This document shows, piece after piece, positions 57,827 through 64,000 of a stretch of 64,000 nt of DNA (positions are counted from its first letter, which is position 1; every line of letters starts with the position of its first letter). The position numbers were made by a program, and so were the translations under genes. This DNA is from Krasilnikovozyma curviuscula (Eukaryota > Basidiomycota > Tremellomycetes > Cystofilobasidiales > Mrakiaceae). The notes beneath the pieces are model-generated. The model did not search any database and had not been told where the DNA came from. It saw only the letters and a list, made by a program, of their open reading frames with translations. The stretch is from the NCBI GenBank assembly GCA_014825775.1, contig MVAQ01000028.1, positions 84,600 to 148,599 of the forward strand, written 5' to 3'.

Positions 57827-58741
57827 CGATTGCGCCATCCAATCAAAACCGTTTCCGCTCCCCAGCAATTTCCGCGCGGCGAACTTCGTGAAAATTTTGC
57901 TCCCTATGTCGAGAGATCTCCATCCATTACTTTGTCTTTCTTGAATGGAATACTGAAAGATCTCTTACACAGATTCCAGCGGAAGTCCAGGCAGTAGCTG
58001 ATGAGCTTCTTCTCAATCTATTTTTCGAACCCAGCCCATTTTTCTCTGTTTGCCTACCGTCCATCAGCACTTGGTATCTTCAATGGTTGGCCATCAGGAC
58101 AATATATAGCAATGAATGCTGCATTGTATTCATGAATGAGGGTTTTGATGTTGACGGGAAGACGTCAGAACAGGGGGATTCTATGACAATGCACAGAGCA
58201 TGGCACACCAGCTTTATGGCACTTGGCCTTGCACGGCCTTTGATGCAATTTCCACTTTTGCAGTTGCATTTAATTGCACGAAAACTAACTCCTTCGATTT
58301 GACACGATAGAATTAGAATGAGATGCTCAAGTCAATTTGCAATATGATCAACACCAACGGACTTCTTGGTCAACTCACCTGGATTCCCAGCATGTGCAGC
58401 CAATTGTAAGGACACTTCCTTTTACGCTTCCAATCGGTATAGATCAAGTGTGCTGATTTAAAGCTTTTGTATCCAGACGGAAGAGGCATGAGATTGCTGT
58501 TGAAGTGCAACAAGACTCACAAGCGGATGACGGATGTTGCAGGGATGTTTCAAGGAACGGAAAGAAAGAGAGAAAGGAAATTGAGGGATGAGTTGGCGGT
58601 AGAAGAAAGACACGGGAGCGGATATCTACTTTGAGATCCGCTGAATTTGCTTCCTTATTTCTATATAAACTAGGCATTTTCCATCTTAGAATTAGTTCTT
58701 CACTTGCTTTCTATCATCTCTCAGCGCGACTTAAATTAACA
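57827..58741. other. Region between repeats, no gene recognised
   Basis: Several short open frames exist on both strands (57809-57997, 58087-58302, 58444-58677) but none shows a domain, and splice signals are not convincing. The sequence may be older host DNA into which the elements jumped, or unrecognised retroelement debris. I assign nothing further. Confidence 0.35.
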
Positions 58742-59489
58742 TACCAACACCTTCCTGTCATCCTCTTCTGCATGAACCTTTGCCATCAACATCTTATCAA
58801 CCAAGGTAAATGAGAACTTCTCTGGATCAGTAAGGAGTATTTCAGTCATTCTGTTGCGAATGAGGTCGTAGCTGGTGCCTCTGAGACCTCTAAGGACAAC
58901 CATAGCGTGTTTGTCGTCAGGAATTTGATCACCCAGTTCAACCAAGTTGGCTTTGAATCCGTTCATGTCGGATAAATATTGGACAACGCCCCGTTCAACA
59001 CAGCGGTGAGAGTTGTATCTGTCGTTGAGGGCCATTGACTCTGTCAAGGTTTTTCCAGAATATAGAGCATCTATGTAGCTGAGTAGTTTGGTGGGGTGGT
59101 CCTTGTTGTTATTGCGCCGCGACTTACTACTTAGCGCCACAGTGCCTCAACTATATAGTTTGTGGTTGAGCGCAATAGACTTGCACCTCGAACTACTTCT
59201 GATACTTAGTTCCTGGTGCAGTCAATACAACAGTCCTTGTGTTCTGCTAGAACTGTGATTGATCTTCCAAGTGTCTGAGAAGTGAGACCAACGCATTTAT
59301 CCACCACTACCCTCCAGCTTTCTCATTCGTCAGAGCTCTCCTCTGGTTCTCTTTTCTGAGCTCCTCACTTCCCTTCTTTTTCTCGAAGTACACACATAGT
59401 CCAACACCTTTCATATAGGCCTCCAGACCAGACTTCCATCTAGGGTAATCGGAGGCTGAGTTAAGTGTTGGAACGAGTTTTATTGACAT
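58742..59489 (-). pseudogene. Copia Gag fragment (element C), interrupted by a solo LTR
   Basis: On the - strand the frame starts MSIKLVPTLNSASDYPRWKS at 59489 and shows GLEAYMKGVGLCVYFEKKKG, homologous to the Gag start of the element at 61.9 kb. It has a stop at about 59307-59309 and a 129-bp solo LTR inserted at 59104-59232. Across that insertion the Gag reading resumes with DHPTKLLSYIDALYSGKTLT and continues VVLRGLRGTSYDLIRNRMTE. It breaks off after MLMAKVHAEEDDRK, before the zinc knuckle, so the copy is truncated. It abuts the integrase end of element A directly. Confidence 0.75.
59104..59232 (+). mobile_element. Solo LTR, short form (R5), with 5-bp target duplication
   Basis: A 129-bp insertion with TGTTGTTATTGCGCC at the left and CAATACAACA at the right, giving TG...CA termini within a short imperfect inverted repeat. 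The flanks are the perfect duplication GTCCT (59099-59103 and 59233-59237). Removing it restores the Gag reading of element C. It lies in the opposite orientation to the Gag fragment. Confidence 0.85.
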
Positions 59490-59544
59490 GTTTGTAGACA
59501 ATTGGTCCGCTGGAGAGAGCCTTCGTCGCCTCCCGACTTAGTGC

Positions 59545-61923
59545 TCAGCTGTCGCTTCGCTCCAGCTGGGAGATCAGAGTGTGGTGGAATGACTCCAAGT
59601 AATGACATATCATGTGAGTCTCCTCCCTCTTCGTCTTCCTTTGGGCCCAACTTCGATCCTCGAGGAACACAGCGCTGACTGCCCGAATTTCTTTTCGTTC
59701 TTTAGGATTCCAGAATATCCAACATTTCGAGCCATCTTCTTGGCCGTATCCAAGGAATATACACCTTGTTCCCTTGGCATCCAGGGCACTCCTACTCTCC
59801 TTTGGAATGTGAGTGTATGCGACTGAACCAAAAACTTTGAGTTCTCGGATTGACGGCATCTTTCCGGTCCACAGTTGCTCTGGCGTACAAGTATTTGAGG
59901 AAGAAGTAATTGTTCGGTTCCTGGCGTAAGTGAAAGTCTTCACTGCTGCTCCCCAGTATTGCTGACCAAGATTCTTATCGACCAATAGCGTCCTCGCACC
60001 TTCCTTGATGGTTCTAATAGCACGTTCGGCTCGACCATTCTGTTCAGGATTGTATGGAACAGTAAGTTCATGTTTAATTCCTCTCTTCTGCAACGCCTCA
60101 GTGAATTCGGTACTGATCCATTCTCCTCCATTGTCGGTTCTAAGGATTTTTATGCAGATGGCGAGCTGTTTTTCCGTTGCATTGACAAACTTCTCCCACT
60201 GACAAAAGGCTTCTGATTTGTGCGTCAACAGTATAACCTTGAACCAAGAAGAATAATGATCCACCAATACGAAGCCATACCGTTTACCCCCTATTGATGT
60301 TGGGAGAGGACCAAAAAGGTCTGCTGAAATGATTTGACCAGGTGCGGTAGCTTTGATGTCGGAGGATTTGAAGGAGGTTCTAGTGATCTTGGAGCTGATG
60401 CAGGCTTCGCATGGCGCTGCGTCAACATTAGATAAGGTGAGTTCCCCCATCATTCCAGTTCGAACCATCTTCTTTAATCGCTCGACACTGATATGTCCAC
60501 ATCTCTTGTGAAGCTTATCCAAGTCAATTTTAGTAACATATGATTCCTCTCTTCCCACCAGTGCCCTGTCCACCTCAAATATTTCAAGTTCATAAAGCGA
60601 TCCGGTGAGTGGGGCTGACGCTGCAGTGTTACCATCCTTTGATCTGACCAAACACTTCCTCCCTTCGAATGTGATGCTGAATCCTTGTTGATCTAGGTGG
60701 GATACCGACAATAAGTTCCCAATCAGGTCAGGAACAAACAGGCATTCGGTGAGTTTTAACACCTTTCTCTCTCCATCAACTTCTACGCCAATTTCCACAT
60801 CTCCCATCCCTTCTGAGTAAATCTTCTTTCCATCTCCAACAGTAATTGCCCTTTGAATCTTAACGTAGGAGGACTGTATGAACCATTTTTGAGTGCTGAA
60901 CATGGGACTTGAACAACCTGAGTCTACAAGTGCAATCGATTGTTTTGTTGCTGACAATACGCTGAGGGTCGAGGCAAGAAGTGTAACATTGCTTGCTGGG
61001 ACAGTCCAGTAAAAGTCGGAATCAGACTCAATCTCAACTGCAACAGCTACTGTGTCATTCCTTCTATTAGCTTCCCATATCTCTATTGATTCATGACCAG
61101 TTGGAATTGTGTTGCTGAATCGACCTCGGCAAGCGCTCTTCTGGTGACCAAACTTCAGACACTTGAAGCAACGTCTCGAGCCAGGTAGTGTAAGGTTGAC
61201 TCGATCACTTTGATTGCTTGATGTGTTGTTATTGCTGTTGTTGGTTGTAATGATCCTGTTATTATCCCCTCGTCCTACGCTCATCTCTTCAAATCTAGCA
61301 GCAAAGGCTGCTTCCCTCTTTTCCTCCTCCTCTCCTCGAACCTTAGACATCAGCATCTTCTCAACCAAAGCCCAGGTAACTTTTGATCTATCTACCAATG
61401 CCAGTTCGTCCATTCTGAGTCGAATTGAGTTGTACGACGTACCGCGAAGACCTCGGAGAACAACCTGAGTATGGGAGTCGTCGTCAGCAGCAGCTTTATC
61501 TCCAAGTCCAATGAGAGTGGTTCGTAATTCGTTAACTGCATCAAGGTAGGCCAGTAGTTTCCCGTCCACACAGCGCAAGAGGTGGTAATCGTCGTTGATT
61601 GACATAACGTCGGCGAGAGTTTTACCTTAGTACAAGGAGTCGATGTAGTCGATGAGTTCAATAGGGTGTCTTCTGTGAACTGCTGGGATGGTGATTCCTT
61701 TCCCTATCGTTTGCATGGTGAGACCGACACCTTTATCCACCGCTATTTTCCAGGACTCCCACTCCTCCGAATTCTCATCTGGCTCAGGCTTTCTCAACAC
61801 TCCTCCACTCTTTTTCTCAAAGTACATCGACAGGCCCACAGCCTTCATGTAAGACTCAAGGTCTGACTTCCATCTTGGATGATCAGAGGCAGATCTGAGT
61901 TGCTGAACAAGTTTAAGTGACAT
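59545..61923 (-). mobile_element. Ty1/copia retroelement Gag-protease-integrase region (element A)
   Basis: Read on the - strand. Gag starts MSLKLVQQLRSASDHPRWKS at 61923. An in-frame TAA at 61627-61629 interrupts it after IDSLY; the same frame then continues GKTLADVMSINDDYHLLRCV. The CCHC zinc knuckle is CFKCLKFGHQKSACRG. The aspartic protease has ALVDSGCSSPMF. The integrase has the zinc-binding HxxxxH...CxxC (HKRCGHISVERLKKM, APCEACISSK), the catalytic core with ISADLFGPLP (first Asp), RTDNGGEW (second Asp) and YNPEQNGRAERAI (Glu), and the copia-specific KVFGSVAYTHIP and FLGYGQEDGSKCWIFWNPKE. The chain stops soon after, with no reverse transcriptase downstream. Gag-PR-INT order without RT after it identifies copia type and a truncated copy. 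Confidence 0.9.
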
Positions 61924-61987
61924 TTCGTAGTGATTTATGGTGCAGCGTCCTAGTGAAATTTTCTGAGATGGAATTTATGCGCTGTCT

Positions 61988-62000
61988 TGGGCTCATAACC
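61988..62000 (-). promoter_or_regulatory. Primer-binding site for half-tRNA(iMet)
   Basis: Directly after the LTR end (three bases apart) the - strand reads GGTTATGAGCCCA. This is the complement of TGGGCTCATAACC, the anticodon stem-loop text of initiator tRNA-Met (CAT anticodon included). Drosophila copia and yeast Ty5 prime from a cleaved half of this tRNA rather than its 3' end. The match and position are seen; use as a primer is inferred. Confidence 0.7.
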
Positions 62001-62003
62001 TTC

Positions 62004-62124
62004 TGTTTAACTGCACCAGGAACTAGTATCAGAAGTAGTTCGAGGTGCAAGTCTTGTGCACAGAAGGTACACCTATATAGGAGGCGCGCTTTGGCGCTTA
62101 ACGAGTCGCTGCGCAATATCAACA
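62004..62124 (-). mobile_element. Short LTR between RT/RNase H and Gag (R6)
   Basis: A 121-bp LTR. On the - strand it begins TGTTGATATTGCGCAGCG and ends GGTGCAGTTAAACA, with the CTATATAG-like box in the middle. Its right neighbour on the map is the RNase H end of element B and its left neighbour the primer-binding site and Gag of element A, so it serves as 3' LTR of one and 5' LTR of the other. The RNase H frame runs on through it. Confidence 0.75.
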
Positions 62125-62165
62125 ACCACAAACTTCAAACCTGTTGCTGCAACTGATGCTGAATT

Positions 62166-62235
62166 CTTGAGACTGGGTGAAGGGACCTGGATGAAGAGAC
62201 CCTTGCTTAGTCGATCCACAATGCTGAATGTAGAT
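62166..62235. repeat. 70-bp direct repeat, copy 1
   Basis: This 70-bp sequence, starting CTTGAGACTGGGTG and ending GAATGTAGAT, recurs at 63920-63989 with a single mismatch. The two copies bracket the reverse transcriptase and RNase H region of element B. In this copy it lies in frame after RNase H, encoding SIVDRLSKGLFIQVPSPSLK. Confidence 0.85.
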
Positions 62236-62808
62236 GGGTTCTCTTCACCAGGAGAGGAAATTTTTCCTTTTGCCAGCGCAGTCAGAATGTCTGGCGCGCC
62301 GCCAGGATTATCTAACAGCTTTATATTTATTTGCGCCGCATCCTGATCACTTGCTTTATCTAACTCCCCCTGCTCTGAAGCTCCCCCTTGAGCTGGATGC
62401 GGCTCAAGACCCAAAGTGTTGCGAAGATGTCGGAAGGGTTCTCGAGAAAGAGGTTTGGTGAGGATGTCGGCTGAGTTGTCGGCTGATGGAACATGGAGTA
62501 CTTCAATCTTCTTATCAGCTACATATTCACGAATGAGAAACTCCCGGAGTTCCATGTGTTTGTTGCTGTCGTGCTTTACTGGATTCTTGGAGAGAGCAAT
62601 AGCACCCATGTTATCATTGTAGATTGGAGTTGGGCCGGGGTGAAGGAGCTTAAGACCATGAAGAAGACGCCGAAGAAATACACCTTCACGAGCAGCATCA
62701 CTGGTCGCCATCGTCTCCGCCTGAGAAGTGGACATCGCAATAGTAGCCTGTTGACGAGACTTCCAAACAGCAACACCACCGAATGTTTTGAAGAGGTAAC
62801 CAGTAGTA

Positions 62809-63005
62809 TGTTGTTATTGCGCCGCGACTTACTATTTAGCGCCACAACCCACAGCGCCTCAACTTTATAGTTTGTGGTTGAGCGCAATAGACTTGCACCT
62901 CGAACTACTTCTGATACTTAGTTCCTGGTGCAGGTTAGTAATATCTTTCTATGGTTACCTCGAACTACTTCTGATACTTAGTTCCTGGTGCAGTCAATTA
63001 CAATA
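62809..63005 (+). mobile_element. Solo LTR, long form (R7), inside pol of element B
   Basis: A 197-bp insertion from TGTTGTTATTGCGCC to GTCAATTACAATA, flanked by the perfect 5-bp duplication TAGTA (62804-62808 and 63006-63010). It shares the internal 60-bp duplication with R4. Deleting it and one duplication copy brings the conserved LDTRRST and TGYLFK of copia pol together. It is antisense to pol. Confidence 0.85.
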
Positions 63006-63919
63006 TAGTAGACCGCCGGGTATCCAAGCAGCCTCCCCAATCGGCATCAGCATACCCGTGAAGCATGTGATTTCCTGCTGCAGCGTCGAAGGAAAGGCTG
63101 AGGTCGGAAGTTCCGCGAATGTAACGGAGAACATGTTTTGCTGCTTCATAGTGAAAATGATTCCATTTACTGAGATATCGAGAGAGGACTGATGCAGCGT
63201 AAGCCAGATCAGGGCGAGTGATGGAAGCTGGATAAAAAATGGAGCCAACATTTTCAGCGTAGTTGAGGTGCTTAGCCGCTGTAAATTCATCATCGGTAGC
63301 TGGGGTAGGCTGAAACTTGTGCGGCAGTGGTGTTTTGACTGGTTTACAATCCTGCATACCAAACTGTAGCAACTTAGCATTTAGGTAATGCTCCTGAGAT
63401 AACCAAAGTTTCCTGCTTGAACGATCGCAAAAAATGTTGATGGCAAGAAAATAGGAAGCTGGACCGTTATCCTTAATTTCGAATTTGGAGTTGAGGAGCT
63501 TTTTGAATGAGTCCAGTGCTGTACGGGAATTGCTGGAAATGAGCTGGTCGTCAACATGGAGTGACATATATATGAGTTCTTCGCCATGTAATCGGACGTA
63601 GATGCAGGGATCAGCATCCGTGGGGGTGAAGCCGACTGAGCGGAGCCAGGTGTCAAGAGCTTTGTTGAAATGCGAGGTGATTGTCGAAAGCCGTATAAAG
63701 ACTTGAGACACTTGACAACTGAACCATAGGGAATATTACTACCCTCAGGTGGATACACATAGATTTCTTCATCGAGGTCGGCGTTGAGGAAAGCCGCTTT
63801 GATATCGACTGAGTCGCACTCGAGGTCGAAGTAGTTGATGACGGAAAACATGACGCGGAGACTGTCCTTGTGGGCGACTGAAGCGAACAGCTCGTTGAAA
63901 TCGCGACCAGCAATCTGTC

Positions 63920-63989
63920 CTTGAGACTGGGTGACGGGACCTGGATGAAGAGACCCTTGCTTAGTCGATCCACAATGCTGAATGTAGAT
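63920..63989. repeat. 70-bp direct repeat, copy 2
   Basis: Second copy of the repeat at 62166-62235 (one mismatch in 70). It sits immediately before the first recognisable reverse transcriptase residues, in a different frame from pol, where copia elements normally encode the KARLVA motif. Sequence on its far side differs from that beside copy 1. Confidence 0.85.
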
Positions 63990-64000
63990 CCGATATCAAT

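Larger units (their letters stand above)
62073..63990 (-). mobile_element. Ty1/copia reverse transcriptase and RNase H region (element B)
   Basis: Read on the - strand from the window edge. The reverse transcriptase starts near IAGRDFNELFASVAHKDSLR and continues with DIKAAFLNADLDEEIYVYPP, KCLKSLYGFRQSPR, the catalytic YVDD equivalent SLHVDDQLIS, then HLNYAENVGSIFYPASITRP and HGYADADWGGCLDTRRST. A frameshift lies near 63690-63710, between GFRQSPR and the next segment. The R7 solo LTR then splits the gene between DTRRST and TGYLFKTFGGVAVWKSRQQA. RNase H follows with STSQAETMATSDAAREGVFL, NDNMGAIALSKNP, HMELREFLIREYV and SADILTKPLSREPF. Stop codon near 62073. Multiple defects make it inactive. 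The N-terminal part of pol expected before IAGRDF is replaced by a duplicated segment. Confidence 0.88.

Overview
This is a 64-kb piece of a fungal nuclear genome, most likely a basidiomycete and probably a tremellomycete (Cryptococcus/Kwoniella-like). The basis is gene style: nearly every gene is split by many introns of about 50-120 nt with GTRNGT donors and YAG acceptors, and the gene set is fungal (MIPC synthase, Zn2Cys6 regulators, an Sst2/FlbA-type RGS, a Pescadillo homologue). The placement is inference, because no rRNA or species marker is present. Gene models were spliced by eye from reading frame, splice signals and family similarity.

Layout. 0.9-3.4 kb: Golgi mannosyltransferase of sphingolipid synthesis (+). 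4.3-6.2 kb: cAMP-receptor-like GPCR (-), 5' end unresolved. 7.0-10.6 kb: IML2/TTC39 protein (-). 10.8-11.5 kb: broken 3' half of a sugar transporter (+). 11.7-14.7 kb: Zn2Cys6 regulator (+), tail to tail with EMC3 (-, 14.7-16.6). 16.9-18.4 kb: aldo/keto reductase (-). 18.9-19.1 kb: small secreted protein (-). 19.8-34.4 kb: a patch holding five F-box/LRR-like genes of a divergent family, one with an in-frame stop, interspersed with a sugar transporter (-) and the conserved ribosome-biogenesis gene NOP7/PES1 (+). 36.2-39.0 kb: DEP-DEP-RGS protein (-). 40.4-43.0 kb: ASE1/MAP65 (-), divergent from a CBS/PB1 membrane protein (+, 43.3-46.5).

46.8-55.0 kb looks like a small carbohydrate-use cluster. 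It has a GH43 glycosidase without a secretion signal (-), a Zn2Cys6 regulator (-) and a sugar porter (+). The regulator and porter diverge from a shared 425-bp promoter. The simplest reading is uptake of a pentose-containing oligosaccharide, hydrolysis inside the cell, and control by the local regulator.

55.5-64.0 kb is a graveyard of Ty1/copia-type LTR retroelements. It contains a Gag-protease-integrase region, a reverse transcriptase/RNase H region and a second Gag fragment, all on the - strand, plus at least seven copies of a short LTR-like repeat. Two or three of these copies are flanked by target-site duplications and sit as solo LTRs inside the older elements. One LTR is followed by a primer-binding site complementary to the anticodon stem-loop of initiator tRNA-Met, the half-tRNA priming mode known from copia and Ty5. 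I saw no CRISPR, operon or bacterial feature, and no tRNA or rRNA gene.
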